This document shows, in pieces, positions 53,266-62,836 of a DNA stretch of 64,000 bases; the first letter of the stretch is position 1; every line of letters starts with the position of its first letter. Source of the stretch: Rhizobium anhuiense (GTDB lineage: Bacteria; Pseudomonadota; Alphaproteobacteria; Rhizobiales; Rhizobiaceae); contig NZ_ML133521.1 in NCBI RefSeq assembly GCF_003985145.1, positions 682,001-746,000 on the forward strand. The letters run 5' to 3'. Below the pieces are notes generated by a model. It ran no database searches. It was given only the letters and a program-made list of their open reading frames with translations, and had not been told where the DNA came from. Position numbers and translations under genes: made by a program.

Positions 53266-55164
53266 TCAGGTCGCCGATTGCGCCGCTGTCGTCTCTTCCA
53301 GCACGTCTTCGGGAATGTCGTCGAAGGAGGCGTAGTTGAGATTATAGAGCTTGGAATAGAGCTTGCCGTTCTTCATCAGCTGGCGGTGGTCGCCGTTTTC
53401 GATGATTTCGCCGTTCTGCAGCACGATGATGCGGTCCGCCTCGCGGATCGTCGCCAGCCGGTGGGCGATGACCAGGCCGGTGCGGTTTTCGAGCAGCTTC
53501 ACCAGCGCCTTCTGGATCAGCATCTCGGTATAACTGTCGATATTGGCCGTTGCTTCGTCGAGCACGAGGATCTTCGCGTCCGCCACCAGGGCGCGGGCAA
53601 AGCTCAAAAGCTGGCGCTGACCGAGCGAAAGATTGCCGCCGCGCTCACCGAGAACGCTGTCGTAACCATCGGCCAGTCGCATGATGAAGTCGTGCGCGCC
53701 GACGGCCTTCGCCGCCTCGATCACCTCTCCACGCGTCGCCCCCAGCTTGTGGTAGCGGATGTTTTCGAAAACAGTGCCGGTGAAGAGGAAGGGCTCCTGC
53801 AGCACCATGGCGATCTGCGCCCCGAGCGAATCCTGGGTCAGATCACGCACATCATGGCCGCCGACCAGCACCTGGCCCTGCTGCACATCGTAAAAGCGAT
53901 GGATCAGCGACATGCAGCTCGATTTGCCGGACCCGGTCGGCCCGACCAGCGCCACCGTCTCGCCGGGATTGACCTTGAAACTGACATGCTTGAGCACCGG
54001 ATGTTTCGGATTGTAGCCGAAGACGACGTCCTTGAATTCGACCGAGCCGTCCATGTCGCGCGACAGCGCCGTGGCACCAGGCGCATCCTTGATGTCGACA
54101 GGCACGTCGAGCACTTCGGTCAGCCGCTGGCCTGACGCCATGGCGCGCTGCATCACCGAATATTGCAGGGTCAGCGAACGGATCGGGTCGAAGAAGCGCT
54201 GGATATAGAACAGGAAGGCGATGAGCACGCCGACATCGAGCGCCTGGTTGAGCACGCGGGCGCCGCCGACGACGATGACGAGCGCCATCGCCACGCCGGT
54301 CAAGCTGTCGACGATCGGCACCATCACCTGCGCATAACGCGCCGCTGTCAGATGCGTCTTGAGGTTGGCATGCGCCTTGTCGTCATAGAGCGTGAAGTTG
54401 ACGCCCTGCCTGTCCATGCTCTGGACGGCGCGCACGCCGTGGATCGCTTCGGCGAGTGCGCCGGCAGCAACCGAATTGGTCTCGTGCGCGGCCATGAAAG
54501 ATTTGCGGGCGAGCGGCAGCCAGAACAGCCGGACGATGAACAGCACCGGCAGCACCGAGAGCGTCAGCAGTCCCAGCTTGAAATCGAGATAGAGCATCAC
54601 GAATACGATGCCGAAGAGCAGCACGATGTCGCCGACGGAAAGCACCGAGGTTTCGAGGAATTCCTGCATGGAGTTTACGTCGCCCTGCAGGCGCGACATC
54701 AGCCGGCCCACTTCGGTCTTGTCCATGAAGGAGAGCGAGACGCGCTGGAGATGCGAAAACATTGCCTTGCGGATATCGAAGAGCACCTCTTCCGCCACGC
54801 CGCCGACCAGCGTCTCCTGCGCGTAGCTCGCCGCATAGTTGATGACGATGGCAATAGTGAAGGCGGCAATCGACCAGGCCAACGCAGAATGGTTGCCGCC
54901 GGGCGACATGCCATGGTCGATGGCATAGCGGATGATCAGCGGGATGATGAGCTGCATCATCGTGAAGGTCAGAACGGCGACGACGGACCAGAGGACCTGA
55001 CGGCGATAGGGGTGAACGAAAACCCAGATGCGCTTGACGATGTTGCCGTCGAAGGCCTTGCCGAACATCTCCTCCTCGACGCGATGCGAACCGACCACCG
55101 CCCGCGGCGGGCGGCGTCCATCCTCGCGAACGTCGGGACGCTCGGTTTCCAGTTCCTCGGCCAT
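53266..55164 (-). CDS. ABC exporter half-transporter, second subunit (canonical Walker B)
   Basis: A 632-residue protein with a six-helix membrane domain (QVLWSVVAVLTFTMMQLIIP, SLSFMDKTEVGRLMSRLQGD) followed by an ATPase: Walker A VGPTGSGKSS, degenerate signature NLSLGQRQL, Walker B ILVLDEATANID with catalytic Glu, and switch His in IAHRLAT. The signature has Leu where LSGGQ has the first Gly. The start at 55164 (MAEELE) is preceded by GGGAGGAATGTC; an upstream ATG at 55203 is less good. It pairs with the gene at 55255-57108 in one operon. Confidence 0.9.
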   Translation of the reverse strand: MAEELETERPDVREDGRRPPRAVVGSHRVEEEMFGKAFDGNIVKRIWVFVHPYRRQVLWSVVAVLTFTMMQLIIPLIIRYAIDHGMSPGGNHSALAWSIAAFTIAIVINYAASYAQETLVGGVAEEVLFDIRKAMFSHLQRVSLSFMDKTEVGRLMSRLQGDVNSMQEFLETSVLSVGDIVLLFGIVFVMLYLDFKLGLLTLSVLPVLFIVRLFWLPLARKSFMAAHETNSVAAGALAEAIHGVRAVQSMDRQGVNFTLYDDKAHANLKTHLTAARYAQVMVPIVDSLTGVAMALVIVVGGARVLNQALDVGVLIAFLFYIQRFFDPIRSLTLQYSVMQRAMASGQRLTEVLDVPVDIKDAPGATALSRDMDGSVEFKDVVFGYNPKHPVLKHVSFKVNPGETVALVGPTGSGKSSCMSLIHRFYDVQQGQVLVGGHDVRDLTQDSLGAQIAMVLQEPFLFTGTVFENIRYHKLGATRGEVIEAAKAVGAHDFIMRLADGYDSVLGERGGNLSLGQRQLLSFARALVADAKILVLDEATANIDSYTEMLIQKALVKLLENRTGLVIAHRLATIREADRIIVLQNGEIIENGDHRQLMKNGKLYSKLYNLNYASFDDIPEDVLEETTAAQSAT

Positions 55165-55254
55165 GACATTCCTCCCGCGGCCATCACTTCCGGTGGCCTG
55201 CATAGTCACTACACATTCCTCTCCACTTGGCAGCAGTGGGGAACGTCTCCGTTG

Positions 55255-57108
55255 CTAGGCACTCATCGCCTCGTCGCCCGGCCGCACCTGAAGGTCGTAG
55301 AGCGCCTTGTAGCGCCCGCCGAGCGAAAGCAGCGCCGCATGCGTGCCGCGCTCGACGATCCGGCCGTCTTCGACGAACAGGATCTGGTCGGCATGCATCA
55401 GCGAGCTCAGGCGGTGGGCAACGATGATCGTTACGCGGTCAGCGGCATAGCGGCGCATGGCACCGCGGATGCGCTGCTCGGTGGCCGCATCGATTGCCGC
55501 CGTCGAATCGTCGAACACCATCACCGCCGGTTTCAGCATCAGCGCGCGGGCGATCGAAAGACGTTGCCGCTGGCCGCCGGACAGCGAAACGCCACGCTCG
55601 CCGACGACGGTGCCGTAACCGGTGGGCAGGCCGAGCACGTAATTGTGGAGCTGGGCGCTTTCGCTGGCGCGCTCGATGCGGCCTTCCTTCGCCCACGGGT
55701 CGCCATAGGCGATATTGTTTTCGATCGTCGTGGTGAACAGGAAGGAATCCTGCTGCACGACGGCCACCGCCCGGCGCAGCGATTGCAGCGTCGCCTTGCG
55801 GATGTCCTGGCCGTCGATGGTGATCTTGCCGCCGGTGACGTCGTAGAAGCGCGGGATGAGATGGGCGATCGTCGACTTGCCGCTGCCCGGAGGCCCGACG
55901 ATGCCGATCGTCTGGCCGCGCCTGGCTTCGAAGGAGACATCGTGGAGCACGGTGCGCTTTTCCGAACCCGGATAGGCGAAGCTGACATTCTCGAAGCGCA
56001 GCACGCCATCGGTGAGCTTCAATTCCTTCGCATCCGGCGCATCCTTGATTGATATGTCGAGGTCGAGCAGGGCAAAGAGGCGCGTGCCGCAGGTGGAGGC
56101 GCGGGCAAAGGCGTTGACCATCAGGCCGAGCTGGCGCACCGGCATCTGCAGGATGGTCATGAAAGTCAGGAACGAGGCCAGCGTGCCGACGGTGATCTCG
56201 CCCGACATCACCTTGCCGCCGCCGACCCAGAGCACCAGGCCCATCGCCGCGAAGAAGGAGAAGGTCATGGCGCTGGTATTGGTGACGCGGATGCCGACGC
56301 GCTGATGCGCGAGGGCCAGCGCATTCTTCGACGCCGCCTCGAATTTCGACATTTCGTGATCCTGTGCGGCAAAGGCGCGCACGACGCGGATGCCGCCAAG
56401 ATTCTCCTCCATGATGCGGGTCAGCACCGACAGCCGCTCCTGCAGGTCGAGCCAGGTGGCGCGCAGCCTGAGCTGCGTCACCGAGGAGCGCCAGCCGACG
56501 AAGGGCACGAAGGAGAGCGCCAGCAGGCCAAGGACGATATCGGTCGACAGGAGCATATAGGCGCCGATTCCGATCAGGATCGACAGCAGGATCATCCGGA
56601 CGAGCGCGGTGGAAAAATACATGCGCACGCCTTCGAGATCGAGCAGGCCGACGGTGATCAGGTCGCCGGAATGCACGGTGTCATGAAAGCTGAAGGAGAG
56701 CCGCTGGATCTTTTCGTAGCAGGCCAGCCGCAACTCGTAGCCGATGTGATGGCCGACCGATTCGCTGTAATAGTTCTGGACCATGGTGAAGAGGCCGCGC
56801 AGCACGCTGGCCCCGAGCAGCAGCAGCGCCGTGGTCAGAAGCGCGTCCTGCGCCACCTGGCCTGCCGCTCCGCCGGTCATCGCCATCTGCGTGTGGTCGA
56901 CGGCCTGGCCGAGAAGGCGCGGGATCATCAGCTGGAAGGTGGAGGCGACGAGCGTGGCGCCGATCGCAAAGCCGGATTGCCAGGGGTGGCGGAAGGCCAT
57001 CATGGTGATGCGCACCAATGTGTAGAGGCCTCGGCCCCAGCCTGCCGCAGTTGCAAGCGCCATCGAAGCCGAAGGCTTCGTCGCGCGTGTTAACGCATCG
57101 CTGCTCAC
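55255..57108 (-). CDS. ABC exporter half-transporter, first subunit (Asp in place of catalytic Glu)
   Basis: A ~617-residue half-transporter with a membrane domain (SGFAIGATLVASTFQLMIPR, RLSFSFHDTVHSGDLITVGL) and an ATPase: Walker A VGPPGSGKST, canonical signature VSLSGGQRQR, but Walker B VMVFDDSTAAID with Asp for the catalytic Glu. This is the complement of its partner, as in heterodimeric exporters such as TM287/288 or TmrAB. The start is uncertain: the GTG at 57108 with GGAAAAAAT upstream is taken; the frame is open to 57216. The substrate is unknown, likely a drug or lipid. Confidence 0.88.
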   Translation of the reverse strand: MSSDALTRATKPSASMALATAAGWGRGLYTLVRITMMAFRHPWQSGFAIGATLVASTFQLMIPRLLGQAVDHTQMAMTGGAAGQVAQDALLTTALLLLGASVLRGLFTMVQNYYSESVGHHIGYELRLACYEKIQRLSFSFHDTVHSGDLITVGLLDLEGVRMYFSTALVRMILLSILIGIGAYMLLSTDIVLGLLALSFVPFVGWRSSVTQLRLRATWLDLQERLSVLTRIMEENLGGIRVVRAFAAQDHEMSKFEAASKNALALAHQRVGIRVTNTSAMTFSFFAAMGLVLWVGGGKVMSGEITVGTLASFLTFMTILQMPVRQLGLMVNAFARASTCGTRLFALLDLDISIKDAPDAKELKLTDGVLRFENVSFAYPGSEKRTVLHDVSFEARRGQTIGIVGPPGSGKSTIAHLIPRFYDVTGGKITIDGQDIRKATLQSLRRAVAVVQQDSFLFTTTIENNIAYGDPWAKEGRIERASESAQLHNYVLGLPTGYGTVVGERGVSLSGGQRQRLSIARALMLKPAVMVFDDSTAAIDAATEQRIRGAMRRYAADRVTIIVAHRLSSLMHADQILFVEDGRIVERGTHAALLSLGGRYKALYDLQVRPGDEAMSA

Positions 57109-57340
57109 GGTATTTTTTCCAATAGATGTGTGGTCGGACGCTGGCCCGAAAAGACGGCAAATCCATGAAGGGATTGATAGCATCTTCACTTTTGCCGATT
57201 CCATTTGGGGGTTCAAGTAAAGAATTCACCAGTTGGTTATTTTTACGTGAGGTCGCCTCGCCACCCCGGCGGGAACAATCTGCACGCGAACAGGTTGCAG
57301 CAGGCGAATGCCCGACAGCCAGCCTTTACCGGAGAGACCC

Positions 57341-57958
57341 ATGCCGCTCAAAGCTCTCGCCCTCAATGCCACGCTTAAGACCAGCGACGCCAAGGAGGCG
57401 TCCTCGACCGACCGGATGATCGGCCTGATCGACAAGGCAATGTCCGCGCACGGTGGCGTGACCGAGGTGCTGCGCCTTGCCGATTTCAACATCAAGCCGG
57501 GCGTCACTTCGGACGAAGGCGCCGGCGATGACTGGCCTGATATTCGCGCAAAGCTGCTCTCCGCCGACATCCTGGTGATGGCGACGCCGATCTGGCTCGG
57601 CCAGCCATCCAGTGTCTGCAAGCGGGCGCTGGAGCGCATGGACGCCTTCCTCGATGAGACGGACGATCAGGGCCGTATGGTCTCCTATGGCCGGGTCGCG
57701 GCCGTCGCCGTCGTCGGCAACGAGGACGGCGCCCATCACGTGTCGGCCGAGCTCTTCCAGGCGCTGAACGACGTCGGTTTCACCATCCCCGCGAATGCGG
57801 TCGCCTATTGGGTCGGCGAGGCCATGAGTTCCACCAATTTCGTCGATCTCGACAAGGTGCCGAAGGTCGTGGCGACATCAGTCGAGATGCTGGCGCGCAA
57901 CACGGTGCATCTGGCAAACCTGCTGAAGGCCAAACAATATCCGGGCGAGGGCAGCTGA
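57341..57958 (+). CDS. NADPH-dependent FMN reductase/flavodoxin family protein
   Basis: A 205-residue flavoprotein of the WrbA/FMN_red fold. It begins LKALALNATLKTSDAKEASS, the phosphate-binding loop region, and has the ISADILVMATPIWLGQPSSV-like loop (here SADILVMATPIWLGQPSSV) that contacts FMN, then VAAVAVVGNEDGAHHVSAEL. The start at 57341 follows GGAGAGACCC. It probably reduces quinones, flavin or iron; the true partner is not known. It diverges from the ABC exporter operon, with ~230 bases between them. Confidence 0.85.
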   Translation: MPLKALALNATLKTSDAKEASSTDRMIGLIDKAMSAHGGVTEVLRLADFNIKPGVTSDEGAGDDWPDIRAKLLSADILVMATPIWLGQPSSVCKRALERMDAFLDETDDQGRMVSYGRVAAVAVVGNEDGAHHVSAELFQALNDVGFTIPANAVAYWVGEAMSSTNFVDLDKVPKVVATSVEMLARNTVHLANLLKAKQYPGEGS

Positions 57959-58270
57959 AGAGGGGCGGCCCGGCCGGACTTTATCCGAAATATCTGTAAA
58001 TTATCTTTATATTTCAATGGATTGAAACGATGTGGCAATAAAGCTCTTGCCACATGCGCCATTTAGCGCTTTCATACACTACTAGTTTAATAGACTATGG
58101 ACGAGCGTGATTGCTCCCCTAGTTTCCTTGCGGGGCCGCTGGTTCGGACCGCCGATGCCGCGGCAGATGTTGCGAATGGCCGCATGAACCTCATCAACGC
58201 ATGATCCGCTGTTTTATGCGTTGAAACCTCGATCGACCCATAGTGCGGATGAAGCCGCAAAGGAGTTGCG
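57959..58270. other. Intergenic stretch upstream of the FAD/NAD(P)-binding protein gene
   Basis: About 310 bases without a supportable gene. A+T-rich parts (around 57985-58030 and 58075-58100) probably hold the promoter of the next gene, but no clear -35/-10 pair or operator was identified. Confidence 0.4.
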
Positions 58271-59677
58271 ATGACGGTTCAGGGACTTTTTTCGGCGAGA
58301 GCCAATGCGGCGGCGCAGATTTCGGCCGTGCCGCGCATCGCCATCGTCGGGCGCGGCTTTTCCGGCATGATGACGGCGATCGCGCTGATGAAGACGGTGC
58401 GCGCGCCCTTCCATCTGCAGCTGTTTGATCCGAATTCGTCGGTCAGCGGCGGGCAGGCGCTGGCTTCAGCCCGCTCGTCGACGATCCTCAACACCCGCGT
58501 GCGCGATCTTTCGGTTTCGCTCGGCGATAATGACGATTTCAACGACTGGCTCTGCAGCAACGCCGCCTTCCGCGCCGCCGTGCCGGCGGCCATCCCCGGA
58601 TTCCGGCAGATCTTCGTGCCGAAGGAAATTTTCAGCGATTATGTCTACCAGCGCTTTTCGGAGGCGCTGGCCGCCCGCAGGGACATCACCGTCCAGGTCT
58701 GCAACGATCCGGTCGTGGCGATCCGAAGGAGCCACGGCAACCGCTTCCTGCTAGAAAGCGCCAATCCCGCCAATCCGCTGTTCGATACCGTGATGCTTGC
58801 CACCGGCTACGGCCTGACTGCGCCGGATGCCGGCGAGCAGGAGGCTTCGCCGGTCAGAGCCCAGCGCCTGGTGGCGCGGCCGCATGCCGTGCTGCTCGGC
58901 AGCGGCATCCGCGTCGTCGACCAGCTGCTGCAGCTGCGCGATTCCGGTTATGCCGGCCAGGTGACGATCATTTCCCGGCACGGCTTTCTGCCCCAGAGCC
59001 ATACGCCGAATTCCGCCGATCCGGTCTTCCCGGCCGAAGCGCTGCCGCAGAGCCTGCCTGACATCGTCCACTTCATCCGCCAGGCCTGTCGCGAGGCGGA
59101 GGAGGAGGGCCGGAGTTGGCAATCGGTGATGAACGGCCTCAGGAAACACGCCCGCTCGCTTTGGCGCTCGCTGCCGGCGCGGGACAAACATCAGTTCAAC
59201 CGGCACCTCAGGGCGATCTACGACAGCCATCGCAACCGCCTGCCGGAGGCCATGCACCTGCGGCTGAAACGCGAGCTCGCCGAGGGTCGCACGGTGCTGC
59301 GCCGCGGCCGCGCTGGTCGCCGGGGCCTGAGCGGCCTGTTCTTCACGCCGGCCGGTTCCGCTGCCGAGGAAGTCATCCATGCCGAGCGCATCATTGACTG
59401 CCGCTGTCAGGCGCCGGATCTTTCCGCGCCGCTGATGCAGAGCCTGCTTTCGGCCGGCCTCGCCATGCCGGATGAGCTGTCGCTGGGGTTGGCGGTCAAT
59501 GCGCGTGGCGAGCCCTTCCTCGAGGACGGTTCGACGGTCGCCGGGCTCTTTGCCGTCGGCCCGCTCGGCCTTGGCAGCCTGCCCGATATCGATCTCGTGC
59601 CGGAGATCGTCTCGCAGGCCTATGCGGCTGCCGAGCGCGTCGGTGAGCGGTTCTACCCGCAGGTCAAGGCCGTCTGA
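58271..59677 (+). CDS. FAD/NAD(P)-binding protein (NAD_binding_9 type)
   Basis: A 468-residue protein with an N-terminal Rossmann dinucleotide site (IAIVGRGFSGMMTAIALMK), a conserved ARSSTILNTRVRDLSVSLGD stretch, a second nucleotide region (AVLLGSGIRVVDQLLQLRDS) and a C-terminal GLFAVGPLGLGSLPDIDLVP. The layout resembles HcpA/HI0933-like and ornithine-monooxygenase-related FAD proteins of unknown substrate (DUF4147-free NAD_binding_9 group). AAAGGAGTTGCG precedes the ATG. It is a single gene upstream of the hybrid histidine kinase. The reaction is unknown. Confidence 0.8.
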   Translation: MTVQGLFSARANAAAQISAVPRIAIVGRGFSGMMTAIALMKTVRAPFHLQLFDPNSSVSGGQALASARSSTILNTRVRDLSVSLGDNDDFNDWLCSNAAFRAAVPAAIPGFRQIFVPKEIFSDYVYQRFSEALAARRDITVQVCNDPVVAIRRSHGNRFLLESANPANPLFDTVMLATGYGLTAPDAGEQEASPVRAQRLVARPHAVLLGSGIRVVDQLLQLRDSGYAGQVTIISRHGFLPQSHTPNSADPVFPAEALPQSLPDIVHFIRQACREAEEEGRSWQSVMNGLRKHARSLWRSLPARDKHQFNRHLRAIYDSHRNRLPEAMHLRLKRELAEGRTVLRRGRAGRRGLSGLFFTPAGSAAEEVIHAERIIDCRCQAPDLSAPLMQSLLSAGLAMPDELSLGLAVNARGEPFLEDGSTVAGLFAVGPLGLGSLPDIDLVPEIVSQAYAAAERVGERFYPQVKAV

Positions 59678-59746
59678 AATTCGAGGCTGTTTCGGAACCA
59701 TCCGCCCGCCGCTGCGTTATAATGCGCTGGTGGTTAAGAGGGGCCG

Positions 59747-61675
59747 ATGGAAGCGCTGAATCGACATGATACGTCTCTCAACGAGGAGGGACGCTTTCGC
59801 CTTCTGGTCGATGCCATCACCGACTACGCCATCTATATGCTGAGCCCTGAAGGCATCATCACCAGCTGGAATACCGGCGCTCAGCGCTTCAAGGGTTACA
59901 AGCCTTCCGAAATTCTCGGCGAGCATTTCTCCCGTTTCTATCTGGAAGAGGACCGCGCAGCGGGAGTTCCGGCGAGGGCTCTCGCCACGGCGGCGGAACA
60001 CGGCCGGTTCGAGGGGGAAGGCTGGCGCCAGCGCAAGGATGGCAGCCGCTTCTGGGCGCATGTGATCATCGATCCGATCCGCCGCCCCTCAGGCGAGCTC
60101 ATCGGCTATGCCAAGATCACTCGTGACTTGACTGAACGCAGGGCGGCCGAAAAGGCGATCCGTCAGAGCGAGGAACAGTTCCGCCGGCTGATCCAGGGCG
60201 TCTCGGACTATGCGATCTACATGCTCGATCCCAACGGCAACGTCAGCAGCTGGAATTTCGGCGCCGAGCGTATCAAGGGCTATCGGCCTGATGAAATCAT
60301 CGGCCGGCATTTCTCGACCTTCTACACCCCCGAGGATCGCGCCACCGGCGTGCCGGAGGCCGCTCTCGCCATTGCGCGCGCCGAGGGCCGGTTCGAGCGG
60401 GAAGGCTGGCGCATGCGCAAGGACGGCACCCGTTTTTGGGCGAGCGTCGTCATCGACGTCATCCGCGACGACGAAGGCGGTGTGCTCGGTTTCGCCAAGA
60501 TCACCCGCGATATCACCGAGAAGATGGAGACCCAGCGGGCACTGGAGCAGGCGCGCGAAGAGCTCTTCCAATCGCAGAAGATGGAAGCCATCGGTCAATT
60601 GACCGGCGGTATCGCCCATGATTTCAACAATCTGCTGATGGCTGTACTCGGCAGTCTCGAAATCCTCAAGAAGCGCATGCCGCAGGATCTCTCCCTGACG
60701 TCGTTGGTCGACAATGCCATGCAGGGTGCTCAGCGGGGTGCTGCCTTGACGCAGCGCATGCTGGCCTTTTCCCGCCGGCAGGAACTGCTGATGGAGCCGA
60801 TCGACGTTTCCGGCCTGGTCCGCGGCATGATGGATATGCTGAGCCGTTCGCTCGGACCACTGACCGTGATCGAAACCTCTTTCCCGGTCAGGCTGCCGAC
60901 GATCCTGACCGATCCGAACCAGCTCGAGATGGCGATCCTGAACCTCGTTGTCAACGCCCGCGATGCCATGCCGTCCGGGGGCCGGATCGTGCTTCGCGCG
61001 TCCGAGGAATCGGTGCCGGCGGGCAAGGGTCCGCTGCCGCCCGGCCGCTATGTCCGCATCGCGGTGATCGATGAAGGCGAGGGCATGGATGCAAAGACGA
61101 TGGAGCAGGCAATTACTCCGTTCTTCACCACCAAGGGTGTCGGCAAGGGCACCGGCCTCGGCCTTTCCATGGTGCAGGGCCTTGCGTCCCAGTCCGGCGG
61201 CCGCCTCATGCTGAAGAGCAGCCTCGGCGAAGGCACGACGGCCGAAATGTGGTTCCCGGTCGTCACTGTCGAGCGGGTGACCGAGGCCGCTGCCGGCCTG
61301 CCGCTAGGCGAGGACAATGCGCCGCGCCGGCTGCGCATCGTTGCCGTCGATGACGATGGTCTGGTGCTGATGAACACGACGCTGATGCTGGAGGACCTCG
61401 GCCATACGGTGTTCGAGGCGATGGCGGGTTCCGAGGCGCTGGAGATCCTGCGCAAGCAGAAAGTCGACCTGGTAATTTCAGACCATGCCATGCCGCGCAT
61501 GACCGGCGCACAGCTCGCACAGGCGATCCGCAAGGAATGGCCCGATATGCCGATCATCCTCGCAACCGGTTACGCCGAGATCCCCGAAGGGGCAGGCATC
61601 GTTGACCTGCCGCGCCTCGGCAAGCCGTTTTCGCAAGCGCAACTCGCCGAGGCGATCAGCCGGATCGCTTCATAG
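59747..61675 (+). CDS. Hybrid sensor histidine kinase, PAS-PAS-HisKA-HATPase-REC
   Basis: A 642-residue cytoplasmic kinase without membrane helices. Two near-identical PAS domains (residues ~12-130 and ~140-258; DYAIYMLSPEGIITSWNTGA and DYAIYMLDPNGNVSSWNFGA, each ending GYAKITRD/GFAKITRD) precede the HisKA box with His291 (GGIAHDFNNLL), the ATPase domain (NLVVNARDAMPSGG, GTGLGLSMVQGL) and a C-terminal receiver with Asp579 (LVISDHAMPRM). The signal is probably sensed by a PAS-bound cofactor. AGAGGGGCC precedes the ATG. The 3' end overlaps surf1 by 20 bases on the other strand. Confidence 0.92.
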   Translation: MEALNRHDTSLNEEGRFRLLVDAITDYAIYMLSPEGIITSWNTGAQRFKGYKPSEILGEHFSRFYLEEDRAAGVPARALATAAEHGRFEGEGWRQRKDGSRFWAHVIIDPIRRPSGELIGYAKITRDLTERRAAEKAIRQSEEQFRRLIQGVSDYAIYMLDPNGNVSSWNFGAERIKGYRPDEIIGRHFSTFYTPEDRATGVPEAALAIARAEGRFEREGWRMRKDGTRFWASVVIDVIRDDEGGVLGFAKITRDITEKMETQRALEQAREELFQSQKMEAIGQLTGGIAHDFNNLLMAVLGSLEILKKRMPQDLSLTSLVDNAMQGAQRGAALTQRMLAFSRRQELLMEPIDVSGLVRGMMDMLSRSLGPLTVIETSFPVRLPTILTDPNQLEMAILNLVVNARDAMPSGGRIVLRASEESVPAGKGPLPPGRYVRIAVIDEGEGMDAKTMEQAITPFFTTKGVGKGTGLGLSMVQGLASQSGGRLMLKSSLGEGTTAEMWFPVVTVERVTEAAAGLPLGEDNAPRRLRIVAVDDDGLVLMNTTLMLEDLGHTVFEAMAGSEALEILRKQKVDLVISDHAMPRMTGAQLAQAIRKEWPDMPIILATGYAEIPEGAGIVDLPRLGKPFSQAQLAEAISRIAS

Positions 61676-62438
61676 CGGCTTTCTCGCCGCGAAGAATGAA
61701 CACCAGCAATGCCAACACCATCGCCGCCAGCCCGTACCAGGTGATCGCGTAGAGGAGATGGTTGTTGGGAAAAGCGATGATCGTGAGGCCGCCGACGGGC
61801 AGGCCGCCCGGATTGGCCGTGGCATCGGCGTCGATGAAATAGGGAGCGACCGCACTGATGCCGCGCTTTTCAGCGATCGCCGCGACATCGCGTGAATACC
61901 ACCGGTCGGCTGCGACGTCGTTGGATTGCAGCAGCGATCCCTTCGGCTCCGTCATGCGCATCAGCCCGGTGATCTCGACCGGGCCGGACAGTTCGCCCTC
62001 GCGGCGCGAGGCCGGGTCGCGCCTGTCGGTCGGCACGAAACCGCGATTGACGAGGATCGATGTGCCGTCGGCAAGTGTGAGCGGCGCCATCACCCAATAA
62101 CCCGGACCGAGTATCGTGGAGGCATAGACCAGCGTCTCCTTGTCGTTCGCCAGCATCCCCACCGCGGTCACCCGCCGATATTCGTCATCGGCGGCATTGA
62201 CCTTGCTCCACTCGGCGCGCGTCGGTGCAGGCACGGGTGCGGCATGCACACGCTGGTCGACGCGGGCGATGAGGTCGCGTTTCCAGGCGAGGCGCTCAAC
62301 CTGCCAGGTGCCGAGTGCCGCGAGTGCTGCGGCAAGCAGGATCAGGCAGACGGCGAAGACCGCGCGTTTTACCTGATAACGCCGTTTTTCCGAGGGAGCC
62401 TGCGGGTGACGCTGCCGCCGCCCCTTCGTAGCAGTCAC
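61656..62438 (-). CDS. SURF1 family cytochrome oxidase assembly protein
   Basis: A 260-residue inner-membrane protein that helps insert haem into terminal oxidases. It has two membrane helices, near residues 25-44 (AVFAVCLILLAAALAALGTW then QVERLAWK) and near the C terminus (LLYAITWYGLAAMVLALLVF), with the periplasmic domain between (GYWVMAPLTLADGTSILVNR, GFVP). The GTG start overlaps the cyoD stop by four bases, so it belongs to the quinol-oxidase operon. In this position it likely serves the cytochrome o oxidase. Confidence 0.9.
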   Translation of the reverse strand: MTATKGRRQRHPQAPSEKRRYQVKRAVFAVCLILLAAALAALGTWQVERLAWKRDLIARVDQRVHAAPVPAPTRAEWSKVNAADDEYRRVTAVGMLANDKETLVYASTILGPGYWVMAPLTLADGTSILVNRGFVPTDRRDPASRREGELSGPVEITGLMRMTEPKGSLLQSNDVAADRWYSRDVAAIAEKRGISAVAPYFIDADATANPGGLPVGGLTIIAFPNNHLLYAITWYGLAAMVLALLVFILRGEKAAMKRSG

Positions 62439-62836
62439 GGCATGTTCTTCATCATTTCGGGGCTCATCGGCATCATGTTGGTGTTGAGATGATGCATGAC
62501 CCAGAGCGAGCCGGAGAGCGCGATGGCGACGATGATGAGGGTGAAGATCAGCGCCATGATCGTCCAGCCGCCCTCGCTCCTGGTGTTCATGTGCAGGAAG
62601 AAGACCATATGGACGACGATCTGGATCGCGCCGAGGCCCATCACCAGCACCGCCGTCACCGCCGGGCTTTCGAACACGCCTGCCATCACAAGCCAGAAGG
62701 GAATGGCGGTGAGGATCACGGAGAGCACGAAGCCCGCCATATAGCTGCGGAACGTGCCGTGGCCGGCCTGATGGCCGTGGCTGTGGCCGTGATGAGCCTC
62801 GTGGGCATCCTCATGTGCAGGTGCTTGCGAACTCAT
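62435..62836 (-). CDS. cyoD: Cytochrome o ubiquinol oxidase subunit IV
   Basis: A 133-residue membrane protein with three helices. After a His-rich start (HEDAHEAHHGHSHGHQAGHG) come FRSYMAGFVLSVILTAIPFW, AVLVMGLGAIQIVVHMVFFL then HMNT, and the third helix. This is the small CyoD subunit, thought to assist CuB insertion and stability. The start at 62836 overlaps the cyoC stop (ATGA). The long upstream extension within cyoC is rejected. Confidence 0.92.
   Translation of the reverse strand: MSSQAPAHEDAHEAHHGHSHGHQAGHGTFRSYMAGFVLSVILTAIPFWLVMAGVFESPAVTAVLVMGLGAIQIVVHMVFFLHMNTRSEGGWTIMALIFTLIIVAIALSGSLWVMHHLNTNMMPMSPEMMKNMP

Noticed and set aside
54163..56052. A 629-codon plus-strand frame opposite the ABC exporter genes
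   Set aside because: The minus strand carries two complete ABC half-transporters; the plus frame is a shadow.
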